A stretch of 64,000 nucleotides of DNA from Acinetobacter seifertii (GTDB lineage Bacteria > Pseudomonadota > Gammaproteobacteria > Pseudomonadales > Moraxellaceae): positions 1,109,204-1,173,203 of the forward strand of contig NZ_KB851200.1 of the NCBI RefSeq assembly GCF_000368065.1. The letters are read 5' to 3'. Below, one piece after another: positions 16,343 to 26,839 of the stretch (its first letter is position 1; each line of letters begins with the position of its first letter). The notes beneath the pieces are model-generated. The model made no database searches. It was not told where the DNA came from and worked only from the letters and a program-made list of their open reading frames with translations. The translations under genes were made by a program, and so were the position numbers.

Positions 16343-17269
16343 TTAAAGATACTTTTGAAAGAATGGAATAATTTTTTCTAAGGCTTGAGCAACAGGTTCA
16401 GGTTGATCATATAAGTCATAATGGCTTGCACCTTTAACTACAAAGAGGTTTTTATCTTTAGAAGCCGCTTTGCTATATAGCTCATAACCGTCACGATATG
16501 AACCGAAGCCTCCCGGAACTCCACCAATCACAATTTGTAAGGGTTGGGTGAGTAGATGATCTGCCAAATGAAACGCATCAAACCCAACAGCAGCCGCTAA
16601 CCCTGAAAAGCGAAGTTTATTGGGTGAACCTTCTGACTGACCGCGCGGGGTTTTGTAGTAATCTACAGCTTCTTTAATATCAATATCATGAATGCCAGCT
16701 TGTTCACGCTCTTGTTGTGAGTTAGGGATGTACTGAGTAATAAACGGTTCGGCACCACGAGCTTCCGCAGTACGTTGTGCTGCAATGGCTTCTAAAGTTT
16801 TAATGGCAGCTTCAGGTGTTTGGTCACCTTCACGCATTAAACGACCATAGTTTGCTGCAACCACAGTTGCGACTGCTTTAAAACGGCGTTCAGTCATAGC
16901 AGCATTAACAGCATAACCACCGCCACCACACACACCTAATACACCAATACGGTTTTCATCAACATAAGTAAGCGTTGTTAAATAGTCGGCTGCACAGCGG
17001 AAATCCTCTACACGTGTTGCAGGGTCTTCAAGAAAACGAGGTTCACCACCACTAGCACCTTGATACGATGCATCAAATGCTAAAGTAATAAACCCAGCTT
17101 CAGTGAGTTTTTCACCATAGATTGCGCCGGCAGTTTGTTCTTTACAACTGCTAATTGGGTGGGCGCATACAATCGCTGCATATTTTTTGTTTTCATCAAA
17201 ATCTTTTGGAAAACGTATAGTTGCAGAAACATCAATATTTTTATTTTTGAAGGTTACAGTTTTCATCAT
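16343..17269 (-). CDS. Alpha/beta hydrolase (dienelactone-hydrolase-like)
   Basis: Cytoplasmic alpha/beta hydrolase of about 308 residues. It has the oxyanion-loop region IVCAHPISSCKEQ, an unusual elbow GVCGGGGYAVNAA in which the nucleophile position appears to be Cys rather than Ser (G-x-C-G-G), and a C-terminal catalytic His in VKGASHYDLYDQPE. A Cys nucleophile is the rule in dienelactone hydrolases. I placed the start at 17269 (ATGATGAAAACT) because GGAGA lies 4-5 bp upstream; the longer frame to 17338 adds 23 residues without a ribosome site. It is divergent from a LysR gene, the usual arrangement for control by that regulator. Confidence 0.82.
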   Translation of the reverse strand: MMKTVTFKNKNIDVSATIRFPKDFDENKKYAAIVCAHPISSCKEQTAGAIYGEKLTEAGFITLAFDASYQGASGGEPRFLEDPATRVEDFRCAADYLTTLTYVDENRIGVLGVCGGGGYAVNAAMTERRFKAVATVVAANYGRLMREGDQTPEAAIKTLEAIAAQRTAEARGAEPFITQYIPNSQQEREQAGIHDIDIKEAVDYYKTPRGQSEGSPNKLRFSGLAAAVGFDAFHLADHLLTQPLQIVIGGVPGGFGSYRDGYELYSKAASKDKNLFVVKGASHYDLYDQPEPVAQALEKIIPFFQKYL

Positions 17270-17376
17270 CTTATCTCCAATAGAGAAACTAGGTCGATGA
17301 AACAAATATACCCGTAGTGATTTATTATGATAATCCACTATAATTAGATAGCACTTATATTGAATACTTATAAATA

Positions 17377-18276
17377 ATGAAAGAAAATTTAAATGATTTA
17401 CACACTTTTATGGTCGTTGCTCAAGAACGGAGCTTTACCCGCGCAGCCGCAAAACTCAGGACTTCACAGTCAGCCATTAGTCAAACACTCCGTAATTTAG
17501 AAGACCGAATTGGCATAAAACTATTATCAAGAACAACACGAAGTGTGGCACCTACAGAAGCAGGTGAATATCTATTAAATTTGCTTCAACCTGCAATAGA
17601 AGAAATAGAAAATGGCATAAATCAAATTAGTGCTTTAAAAAATGATCCAGCAGGAACATTACGTATTAGCGCAGATGAATATGGAATACAAAGTGTTTTA
17701 TGGCCAGCAGTTGAAAAAGTCATACAACAATTTCCAAAAATTTCAGTAGAGATCATATCTGATTATGGTCTTGTTGACATTGTAGAAGGGCGTTTTGATG
17801 CAGGACTTAGAAGAGGCGGTTTAGTTTCTAAAGATATGATTGCTTTACAGGTGAGTGAGCCAATACAAATGCTCACTGTTGCAACCAAAGAGTTTTTAGC
17901 TCGTTATGGTCACCCAAAGCATCCAAAAGATTTGGTTGAACATCAATGTATTAATTTAAGATTACCAACACATGGTGAACTCTATCGTTGGCAATTTACC
18001 AAACAAGGTAAAACTCAGACAGTTACCGTTAACGCTAAAGTTATTTTTACAACCTTATCTCCAGTGCTTCAAGCAGTAAGGAGCGGTGTAGGAATCGCTT
18101 ATCTACCTATTGATATGGTTCAGCCTTATATTGAAAGTGGTGAATTAGAAGAGATACTTAAGGACTGGCGACATAGCTATGAACCTTATCATCTGTATTA
18201 TCCCCACAGACGTGAGCAAGCACCTTTATTAAATATCTTAATTGATGCGTTAAAAGAAAATTTTAATAAAAAATAG
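17377..18276 (+). CDS. LysR-family transcriptional regulator
   Basis: A 299-residue LysR protein. The N-terminal winged helix-turn-helix covers about residues 4-63: LHTFMVVAQERSFTRAAAKL followed by RTSQSAISQTLRNLEDRIG and KLLSRTTRSVAPTEAG. A periplasmic-binding-like effector domain (about 92-295) follows. It is transcribed away from the hydrolase gene with about 107 bp between starts. LysR proteins often bind such shared intergenic regions, so the hydrolase is the likely target. The effector is unknown. Confidence 0.9.
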   Translation: MKENLNDLHTFMVVAQERSFTRAAAKLRTSQSAISQTLRNLEDRIGIKLLSRTTRSVAPTEAGEYLLNLLQPAIEEIENGINQISALKNDPAGTLRISADEYGIQSVLWPAVEKVIQQFPKISVEIISDYGLVDIVEGRFDAGLRRGGLVSKDMIALQVSEPIQMLTVATKEFLARYGHPKHPKDLVEHQCINLRLPTHGELYRWQFTKQGKTQTVTVNAKVIFTTLSPVLQAVRSGVGIAYLPIDMVQPYIESGELEEILKDWRHSYEPYHLYYPHRREQAPLLNILIDALKENFNKK

Positions 18277-18362
18277 CTGCTCATTAAATGAACATGGGTA
18301 TTTCAGAACATCCGTGTAAGAAAATTGGTTTAAGTTAATGATGAAAGAAGAAGTTCCTTAAT

Positions 18363-19358
18363 TTATTCATCATTTAACGCACATTCAAAATTACTTGGGT
18401 TTTCTTTACATCTTACTTTCTTAAGAAAATTCATCATTTTAGGATCGTAAATACCTGCCTTTGTTAGCTGTATACGTGCTTCGCGCATCATTTTCATATA
18501 GTTTAATTGTTCATTTTTAGGAATATCCATCCAGTATTTTGAAGGAATATCACTTTCGTATTTAGCAATAACGCCAAACGTTCTGTTTAGTTGGCTGGCT
18601 ACCCAAGTCCGTGACTTTTGCCCAAAACCTGCTGGAAATTGGTCTTTACGAATAATGAAGTTTGCTGAAATTTGAGTTAAAGGAAAACGAACGATAGCTC
18701 CTTTTTCACCTAAACCTTTGTATAGCTCAAAAGGTTTAAATGCTACAATAGGAGCGGGTAAAATATCAATTTCATGGTTATTAAACTTTGCGCCAGCATT
18801 GGTGACGTCTACCGATACAGCCTGACCGCCAACCTGTTGCACAAGCTTTGGTTGAGCTTCATCATATTTAAATACCCCAATTTTCTTACCGGCAGCTTTA
18901 GCGAGTGTATTGATACTTCTATCATTTACAAATAAATATGCAGGGCCAATAGTCCCTAAACCTGCAATTTCGTAAGGGCCTACCACCATGTTTTTTGCGG
19001 CCATGGGTGATGACAACAGCTTATAGGCATTAATTGCCGTTTTCATATTTGTTAATGCGCCAACAACATCTAAAGACCCTGTATATTTATTAAACTGACG
19101 GCCACGTAAACCGCTAATAATAGCGCCATCACATTTCCCAACTTTTAAGTCTTCAGCCGCAACACGTTCATCAACATATGCTTTTAAAGATAGATCAGCT
19201 CCCCAATTTTTGGCTTCAAGAGCATAGTCTTTAGCTAAAGCGAAAGCATCTCCTGACTTACCAATTGGGTCAAAAACACAGACGACTTGTTGTTTGGCAT
19301 AAAGAGTTGTTGTTAAACATGTGCTTGCAATCAATAAAATAACTTTCAAACGATCCAT
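18363..19358 (-). CDS. AdeT-like periplasmic solute-binding-type protein
   Basis: A 331-residue protein with a signal peptide (MDRLKVILLIASTCLTTTLYA, cleaved near residue 21; 20 residues or fewer form the core). The mature part begins VVCVFDPIGKSGDAF, and ends with a Cys pair (VRCKENPSNFECALNDE) likely to form a disulfide. This matches the AdeT1/AdeT2 family of Acinetobacter, once proposed to act in aminoglycoside efflux but with the fold of a solute-binding protein. No transporter genes accompany it. The role is not established; the name is from recognition, not a search. Confidence 0.7.
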   Translation of the reverse strand: MDRLKVILLIASTCLTTTLYAKQQVVCVFDPIGKSGDAFALAKDYALEAKNWGADLSLKAYVDERVAAEDLKVGKCDGAIISGLRGRQFNKYTGSLDVVGALTNMKTAINAYKLLSSPMAAKNMVVGPYEIAGLGTIGPAYLFVNDRSINTLAKAAGKKIGVFKYDEAQPKLVQQVGGQAVSVDVTNAGAKFNNHEIDILPAPIVAFKPFELYKGLGEKGAIVRFPLTQISANFIIRKDQFPAGFGQKSRTWVASQLNRTFGVIAKYESDIPSKYWMDIPKNEQLNYMKMMREARIQLTKAGIYDPKMMNFLKKVRCKENPSNFECALNDE

Positions 19359-19987
19359 ATTTAATTATCCATTATTCAAATTATAAAAATTATTTTATGA
19401 GTCTGACGTAGATTAGATATGGCATTTCAAGGAAAATATTTAGTGAAGAAGTCAAAAGACAGCTTTGAGTTGGATCTTATTTTTTTGTGATTTAGCTATG
19501 GCTTAAATAATTTGAGCACTATCAGTGAGTTAAATTTAAAGAATAGCTGCACACACGTACTATATCAGTTTTTAAGAGCATGTAAAGAGGGTTTTTAGAA
19601 ATATTTATATAAATTTCAATAAGATAGAAAATTTTTTGTGTATTGCAATTTAGCCTAAGCAAATTAATAACTTTAGGAGCCAAAAGTCGATTTAGCAAAA
19701 TAATCTCTAGGTATCCAGTAACCACAAATACAGATGATGAATTTAGGATGTAGTGAGTCGATCAGCTCGCTAGGGCAAATATAAAAGTGTAATTACATTT
19801 TGTAGAAGGCTGCCTAGAGAATTATTCTGACTAAAATTAGAAATAGGGTTATCCCAAAGGTAATTAAGAGCGCGAAGACTCAGCAGAAATTGGCACAAGC
19901 TTAATAATTGACCATAGTAAAAAATAAACGGCGTAGCAGCAACGTAGAGTAGCCAAAGTCATATATAGGTAGGTTTCTACATATCTT
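19359..19987. other. Non-coding stretch before dif
   Basis: About 630 bp with no convincing gene on either strand. It is AT-rich with scattered stops. The only notable feature is at its right edge, the dif site. An ORF of 67 codons at 19522-19725 has no ribosome site or family features. Confidence 0.5.
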
Positions 19988-20015
19988 ATTTAACATAATA
20001 TACATTATACGAACA
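19988..20015 (-). other. dif: Chromosome dimer resolution site dif (XerC/XerD)
   Basis: Read on the minus strand this 28-mer consists of an XerC arm TGTTCGTATAA, a 6-bp central region TGTATA and an XerD arm TTATGTTAAAT. The central region and XerD arm equal E. coli dif. Against the gammaproteobacterial consensus (from memory) only two positions differ, both in the XerC arm. Plasmid pdif sites of Acinetobacter share the arms but usually differ in the central 6 bp, so this is probably the chromosomal site and the window spans the replication terminus. An IS lies exactly 5 bp beyond the XerC arm. Confidence 0.88.
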
Positions 20016-20020
20016 GTTGT

Positions 20021-21501
20021 TGTTAGAACCCATTTAAAGTGTCTATATTCTCACCAATAAAAATGTCTAGTTTATGATGGCTTAAACATCATGGACTGGA
20101 TATGAAATATAGATGCTGATCACTATGTCTGACAAAGAAATTCAACGTCTTGCTGTTCTGCAAGACGTTCGAGATCATCGTATTACACAAGTCCGTGCTG
20201 CTGAAATCCTTAATCTTTCAACCCGTCAAATTACCCGGTTATTACAGAAGCTCAATCAAGATGGTGTTTCAGGTATGGCGCATGCCAGTCGTGGTCAACC
20301 TGGCCATCGTCGCCATGATGATTTATTAAAATCAAAATGTCTTTCCATTATTTCTGAACATCTGCTGGGATTTGGACCTACCTTGGCCCATGAGAAGCTC
20401 AGCAGCATGTTTGACCTGAATATCCCGGTAGAAACGCTTCGGCGCTGGATGACTGCAAATGACCTCTGGATTCCACGATCCAAGCGCCTTAAACGTCCAT
20501 ATCAGCCACGTTATAACCGGGATTGCTTCGGTGAGCTAATCCAGATTGATGGCTCATATCATGACTGGTTCGAAGGACGCGCTGCTAAGTGCTGCTTGCT
20601 GGTTTATATCGATGATGCCACTGGAAAGCTGTTGCATCTGCGCTTCTGTGAGGCGGAAACGACCTTCGACTATATGCTTTCAACCCGAGCCTACATTGAA
20701 CAATACGGTAAGCCTCTGGCCTTTTATAGCGATAAACATTCGGTCTTCCGAGTGAACCAGAAATCGAGCCAGGACAGCCAGATCACGCAATTTGGGCGGA
20801 TTCTGAATGAGTTAAATATTGATATTATCTTCGCCAACTCACCCCAGGCCAAAGGCCGTGTGGAACGTGCCAATAGAACACTCCAGGATCGCCTGATCAA
20901 GGAAATGCGCCTAGAAGGTATCTGTTCAATTGCCGAGGCAAATGCCTGGCTGCCCTGCTTTATTGAGCATTTCAATCAGAAGTTTGCCAAGTGTGCGCGA
21001 AACTCAAAGAATTTACATCGGCCATTAACCGAATCTCATCTTGAACTGGATGATATTTTTACCTGGCAGGAACCGCGTAAGGTCACCAAGAATCTGACCC
21101 TGACCTATGACAAATGTATTTATCTGCTTGAACCGACAGAGCTGAATCATAAGCTTGTTGGGCAATATATTTCATTTCTGGAGTACCCAGATGGCACTGT
21201 GGCCCTCATGTACGAGGGACGAAAGCTCAACTACAGCATTTTCAATAAATTAGCTGGGCTACAGCAGAATGAGATCGTTGAGAATAAACGGTTAGGTACA
21301 GTTCTGGCACATATTCAGCAACAGCATGAAGAGTTGGAAAAACAGAATAAACGTTCCCGTCTCAAGAAAAGTATGCCGAGTCGTAAAGCTCAGAAAGCTG
21401 TTATTGAACAAAGAAAGTTAAATCCTGTGCTTGACTCTTGTGGTTAAAAACAGGACATTTTAAATGGTTTATCGCATAGACATTTTAATTGGTGAATAAC
21501 A
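20021..21501 (+). mobile_element. IS1202-family element next to dif (1481 bp)
   Basis: The ends form an imperfect 25-bp inverted repeat starting TGTTA (left end 20021-20045, right end 21477-21501; 19 of 25 positions agree by hand alignment). A 5-bp direct repeat GTTGT flanks it (20016-20020 and 21502-21506). The inner end regions repeat the motif again (CACCAATAAAAATGTCTA on the left, a variant near 21456 on the right). The left copy of the target repeat touches the XerC arm of dif. I recall that members of this family (ISAjo2 group) are found 5 bp from XerC arms of pdif sites. Confidence 0.85.
20113..21447 (+). CDS. IS1202-type (ISNCY) transposase
   Basis: A 444-residue DDE-type transposase. 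The N-terminal helix-turn-helix is ITQVRAAEILNLSTRQITRL. The catalytic core has the first Asp in LIQIDGSYHDWFEG (about residue 145), the second in PLAFYSDKHSVF, and the Glu in NSPQAKGRVERANRTLQDRL. The C-terminal tail is basic (KKSMPSRKAQKAVIEQRK). Start is ATG at 20113; Met5 at 20125 is an equally good start. The gene is intact and fills almost the whole element. Its codon usage is richer in G/C than the neighbours, a sign of recent arrival. Confidence 0.9.
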   Translation: MLITMSDKEIQRLAVLQDVRDHRITQVRAAEILNLSTRQITRLLQKLNQDGVSGMAHASRGQPGHRRHDDLLKSKCLSIISEHLLGFGPTLAHEKLSSMFDLNIPVETLRRWMTANDLWIPRSKRLKRPYQPRYNRDCFGELIQIDGSYHDWFEGRAAKCCLLVYIDDATGKLLHLRFCEAETTFDYMLSTRAYIEQYGKPLAFYSDKHSVFRVNQKSSQDSQITQFGRILNELNIDIIFANSPQAKGRVERANRTLQDRLIKEMRLEGICSIAEANAWLPCFIEHFNQKFAKCARNSKNLHRPLTESHLELDDIFTWQEPRKVTKNLTLTYDKCIYLLEPTELNHKLVGQYISFLEYPDGTVALMYEGRKLNYSIFNKLAGLQQNEIVENKRLGTVLAHIQQQHEELEKQNKRSRLKKSMPSRKAQKAVIEQRKLNPVLDSCG

Positions 21502-21610
21502 GTTGTATAATTCACTATTAAGTCCTTGATTCTGTTGTTGTACGTTTAGCTATACTTGTTGCCTCTACAAAGAATCATTAATTATTTTAGATGCGTATTA
21601 TGCAATTTAT

Positions 21611-21638
21611 AAAAAAGACCTTTGTTAAGGTCTTTTTG
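21611..21638. terminator. Bidirectional hairpin terminator
   Basis: Arms AAAGACCTT and AAGGTCTTT enclose TGTT, with A and T runs on both sides. On the minus strand it ends the binding-protein gene at 21663; on the plus strand it would stop read-out from the IS. Confidence 0.8.
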
Positions 21639-21662
21639 CACAGTTAAATTAATTTCATAATT

Positions 21663-22763
21663 TTATTTTGAAGAATTCCAATAATTGACGTAATTCAACT
21701 GTTGAATACCTCGTTCTACAAACTCAGCATTTTGCCATTGTTTTACATCAACATCGCGTTTTATCAGCTTGGCCTTTAATGCAGTCTGCACACCTTCTTG
21801 TAGATGCCCTAGATAATATTCATCCAAAAGTGGTGAAAAAACCGTTTTTAAGGCTTTGTCTTGTAGACTCAATGCATAGAGTTCTGTTGGTAATCCTGCA
21901 TTTTTAGTGACAAGTTGAATGGCATTATCGCGGTTTTCAGGCTGTGAAACCCAATGTGCTGATTGTAAAACCGTATTGACCAATGTTTGTACGATTTCAG
22001 GATGTTGCTTAATAAACTCACTACGGCCCACCAAACCTGATTGAATTGTTCCAGCACCATCTTGTCTCTGCCCAGTACTCAGAGGAACTTCTACAATTTT
22101 CTGTTGTTTGAGCGCTAGAATTGGCATTAAACCCCAGCTAGCATCAATTTGCTTCGCTGCAAGTGCTGCATTGGCCGCAGCAGGATCTAAATTAATAATG
22201 CGGAAATCTTTTTCAGTAAAGCCATATCGCTCGATATATTGATCAAACGATAATTGCATAGCAGTTCCTTGAAAAATTGCTATTCGTTTACCTCTTAACT
22301 GTTCAAGACTGGTATATCCTTTATTTGGCAAAACACCCAAATAAGCATCTATGTGCCGTCCAGTCGCTACCAATAAAGTAGTATCGATTTGATTCGATTT
22401 ACCAATAATGGCAGCTAAGTCACCTAAAAAAGCAAAATCTAATTGCTTATTGGCTAAGGCTTCATTAATTACAGGCCCTGCACCTTTAAAAAATTGCCAT
22501 TCAACCTGAATATTTTTCTTTGAAAATTCTTTTTCAAGTAACTGATTTAAGTAAATATAATCAACTAATGGTGTGCCGCTGCTGTGTCTTTCACTACTGC
22601 TTAGATCAGGTACAGCAATTCGAATTTTTACAATGTTTTCAGTCTGATTTGTTGTTTTTGATGGTGCTGATGAAGATGGTTTGAAAATAAACAGTAATAA
22701 AGCAATAAAAATAAGCGCAGGAATAATCCAGATAAATCGATTACGTTTTGATAGTGTGGCCAT
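21663..22763 (-). CDS. Sulfonate/sulfate-ester ABC transporter binding protein
   Basis: A 366-residue SsuA/AtsR-type periplasmic binding protein held by an uncleaved or late-cleaved N-terminal membrane segment (about residues 9-30, FIWIIPALIFIALLLFIF). The mature part begins with VKIRIAVPDLSSSERHSSG. It contains WQFFKGAGPVINEALANKQ and DFAFLGDLAAIIG, the typical sulfonate-binding features. Start at 22763 gives the membrane segment directly after a short basic tail; the longer frame adds 14 residues. It lies 72 bp after the TauD-like gene on the same strand and probably forms an operon with it. No permease is adjacent; it may use the fused permease at 40074-41699. Confidence 0.85.
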   Translation of the reverse strand: MATLSKRNRFIWIIPALIFIALLLFIFKPSSSAPSKTTNQTENIVKIRIAVPDLSSSERHSSGTPLVDYIYLNQLLEKEFSKKNIQVEWQFFKGAGPVINEALANKQLDFAFLGDLAAIIGKSNQIDTTLLVATGRHIDAYLGVLPNKGYTSLEQLRGKRIAIFQGTAMQLSFDQYIERYGFTEKDFRIINLDPAAANAALAAKQIDASWGLMPILALKQQKIVEVPLSTGQRQDGAGTIQSGLVGRSEFIKQHPEIVQTLVNTVLQSAHWVSQPENRDNAIQLVTKNAGLPTELYALSLQDKALKTVFSPLLDEYYLGHLQEGVQTALKAKLIKRDVDVKQWQNAEFVERGIQQLNYVNYWNSSK

Positions 22764-22835
22764 ATCGTTTTTCTCAACAACATATACAACGTCACTGCTT
22801 AACAACAGTGACGTTTTGCATGTTTAAAATAGTCT

Positions 22836-23789
22836 TTAATTGGCATTTAAAACAGCGTGAAGCTTGGCTTTTTCGAGTTGTTCTGCTGATAAATCTTTGG
22901 GTAATGTGGTTTTACCTTTTAAACCATGTACACCAGTCGTTACTTCACCGGCAAGTGTAATTCGGCGTACAACGCGATGTTGATCACCATAATCGTTAAC
23001 CGCGTAGTGCTGTGTAGAGCGATTATCCCAAATCACCACATCTCCTTCCTGCCATTGCCAACGTACTGTATTTTCTGGTCGCGTTACTTTTTCTTGTAAA
23101 ATATTAAATAAAAGTTGTGAATCACTTTGACTGAATCCCACAAGTCGTTTGAAAAAATGTCCAAGTAATAGGCTTTTCTTGCCAGTTTCTGGATGTACTA
23201 CGACTACTGGATGCTCTGTCTCATACTTGGTAGATACAAAAATTTTCTTCAGTCTTTCTAGTTGTTCAGGCTCGACATTTTGTTTTGGTCCACCATAGTC
23301 ATATTCATTTGAATGTACAGCTACCAATTGCTCAGCAAATTGCTGTAAAAGCTCAGGAAGGTCCTCATAAGCAGTTTCAGTATTTGCCCAAGTTGTATCA
23401 CCACCTGTTTCAGGGATGATTAGGCTTCTCAAGATACTAATTTTAGGATAAGCATCGACAAAAGTGACATCAGTATGCCAAGAGTTAGCTCGTGCACCTT
23501 TTTGTGAGTCAAGTTCAAAAATAAAATCTGTGCCATCCACCGCTGGTACTGTTGGATGTTTAACGGGTGAACCAAACAATTCTGCAAATTTCTCTTGTTC
23601 GGTGTCCCCCAAATGTTGCTGGCCACGAAAGAAGAGTACTTTATGCTCTAGTAGCGCATCGTGTATAAACTGAACTGTAGATGAATCAAGCTCAGAGCTT
23701 AAATGAATGCCTGATATTTCAGCCCCAATTCGACCAGTTAATTTTTTAACTTGTAGTTGTTGTGCTGGTTTCTGAATAAATGTTGTCAT
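22836..23789 (-). CDS. TauD/AtsK-family 2-oxoglutarate dioxygenase (1)
   Basis: Fe(II)/2-oxoglutarate dioxygenase that oxidises the carbon next to a sulfonate or sulfate ester and so releases sulfite or sulfate. The 317-residue protein has the HxD motif SWHTDVTF (His105, Asp107), distal His261 in RSTQHYAVNDYG, and the 2-oxoglutarate Arg in HRVVRR (about 272-276). [13 protein letters not shown] matches TauD and AtsK. It is divergent from a Crp/Fnr-type regulator gene (221 bp between starts). A paralogue with the same features lies at 35228-36136. Substrate (taurine, alkyl sulfate or other) cannot be told apart by eye, but the neighbours favour alkyl sulfates, as for AtsK. Confidence 0.88.
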   Translation of the reverse strand: MTTFIQKPAQQLQVKKLTGRIGAEISGIHLSSELDSSTVQFIHDALLEHKVLFFRGQQHLGDTEQEKFAELFGSPVKHPTVPAVDGTDFIFELDSQKGARANSWHTDVTFVDAYPKISILRSLIIPETGGDTTWANTETAYEDLPELLQQFAEQLVAVHSNEYDYGGPKQNVEPEQLERLKKIFVSTKYETEHPVVVVHPETGKKSLLLGHFFKRLVGFSQSDSQLLFNILQEKVTRPENTVRWQWQEGDVVIWDNRSTQHYAVNDYGDQHRVVRRITLAGEVTTGVHGLKGKTTLPKDLSAEQLEKAKLHAVLNAN

Positions 23790-24010
23790 GTTAATTTCCT
23801 GTCGTAATATATGACTGAATTTTTATCAGAAACGGCGGCTTATTCTGTTATTTCAGAGACAATCCATCACGTAAAAAATTATTTTGATATTTAAATAATT
23901 AATAACACGCACATATGAAAATTAAATATGAAATTATATTTTTTTGAAATTTGAATAAATTTTAACTCTGATAAGCTGTTTAAAATCTTAGTTTATATCT
24001 CTGATTTATC

Positions 24011-24832
24011 ATGAAAGCATCATCAATTATCGAGTTTAGGAATCCTATCTCAAAATATCAGAATGATTTTGACGGCGGACAATCTTCGGATCATCAAATT
24101 ATAACGAATGAATTTATTCATAAAAGTATTCGTATTTTAGAAAACTATCAGGTTATTCAATCTTTATCTAATACAGAGAAATCTACGCTTATTCAGCATT
24201 TAAAAATTAGAAAGTATTATCATAATCAAACGATATACAATCAAAATGATCCGTGCACTGATATCAATATTTTGCTTGAAGGCGCACTTAAACTTGGCTG
24301 GAGCACATCGCAAGGTAAATATCACACCGATATTTTTGTGCCCTCAGGTACATTAATCAATATTGTTCCGATTGTAACGGGTCAACCCCTACTTCACGAC
24401 CATATTGCACAAGGTAGAACGGTCATTGCCAACCTTCCTGGCCAATTGTTTATGGATGTTATCAGAAATAACGCAGATGCTTTGTTTATGGTGCTGAAAT
24501 TAATCTGTGTAAGAACACAACTAAATCGTGAACAAAACTTCATTTATTCAACTGAAACATTGCAAACTCGTCTCGCTAAAAAACTAGTTTTTCTAGTGGA
24601 TTATCATTCTTATCAGGACAAAGATAAAATTTTACTGAATCTCAAATTGAGTCAGGAAAATCTGGCAGAGCTTTTGCAGACTTCAAGACAAAGCATTAAT
24701 AAAGAACTAGCAGCGCTTTCGAACCAAAACATCATTGAGGTTAAATACAATCAAATCTTTATTTTGGACTTTGAAAAACTAAGCGATATTGCTCAGACTC
24801 ATCAGTTCAACAGTACCACTAAGTTTCTTTGA
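24011..24832 (+). CDS. Crp/Fnr-family regulator (1)
   Basis: A 273-residue regulator: N-terminal extension of about 45 residues, a cyclic-nucleotide-binding-like beta-roll (about 60-150, with IYNQNDPCTDINILLEGALKL; pieces IYNQNDPCTD and INILLEGALKL), a dimer helix, and a C-terminal winged helix-turn-helix LSQENLAELLQTSRQSINKE. The beta-roll lacks the Arg/Ser phosphate cassette of cAMP-binding CRP, so it probably senses something else. A close relative is at 36256-37053, also next to a TauD-type gene. It sits between the dioxygenase and the arylsulfatase, so control by sulfur status is likely. Confidence 0.82.
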   Translation: MKASSIIEFRNPISKYQNDFDGGQSSDHQIITNEFIHKSIRILENYQVIQSLSNTEKSTLIQHLKIRKYYHNQTIYNQNDPCTDINILLEGALKLGWSTSQGKYHTDIFVPSGTLINIVPIVTGQPLLHDHIAQGRTVIANLPGQLFMDVIRNNADALFMVLKLICVRTQLNREQNFIYSTETLQTRLAKKLVFLVDYHSYQDKDKILLNLKLSQENLAELLQTSRQSINKELAALSNQNIIEVKYNQIFILDFEKLSDIAQTHQFNSTTKFL

Positions 24833-24946
24833 TATATCTGCTTTTGTCATAATGATATGATTTTATTAGGAGATAACTGTCAGAATAGAAACAGAATAAA
24901 AATTTGTCATATTTACACTAAGCATTTTAGTCGCTTTGTTGGATAA

Positions 24947-26614
<1,668 letters not shown>

Positions 26615-26647
26615 AAATAACGAAAAGATTAGTATTTAGATTGAACT

Positions 26648-26672
26648 AAGCCAGCAGCAAATGCTGGCTTTT
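26648..26672 (+). terminator. Hairpin terminator after the arylsulfatase gene
   Basis: AAGCCAGCA (26648-26656) pairs with TGCTGGCTT (26662-26670), then TT. It starts 33 bp after the arylsulfatase stop. Confidence 0.75.
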
Positions 26673-26839
26673 ACATTTGCCGCCTGAATAATATTTTAAA
26701 AGGCCTATGTTTAAAAAATTACTATTAAATATAAAGATAAGATCATCAAAATATAAACTTAAGTTTGTACTGATAATGACAGTGTTCAATTACATAAAAA
26801 TTAAAATCATCACAAAGAAAACACAAAACGGAGTCATTA

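Noticed and set aside
19522..19725. 67-codon minus-strand ORF upstream of dif
   Set aside because: Low-complexity AT-rich frame without ribosome site or recognisable sequence.
21480..21662. Second dif arm or pdif to the right of the IS1202-family element
   Set aside because: After the GTTGT repeat the sequence does not continue as an XerC or XerD arm.
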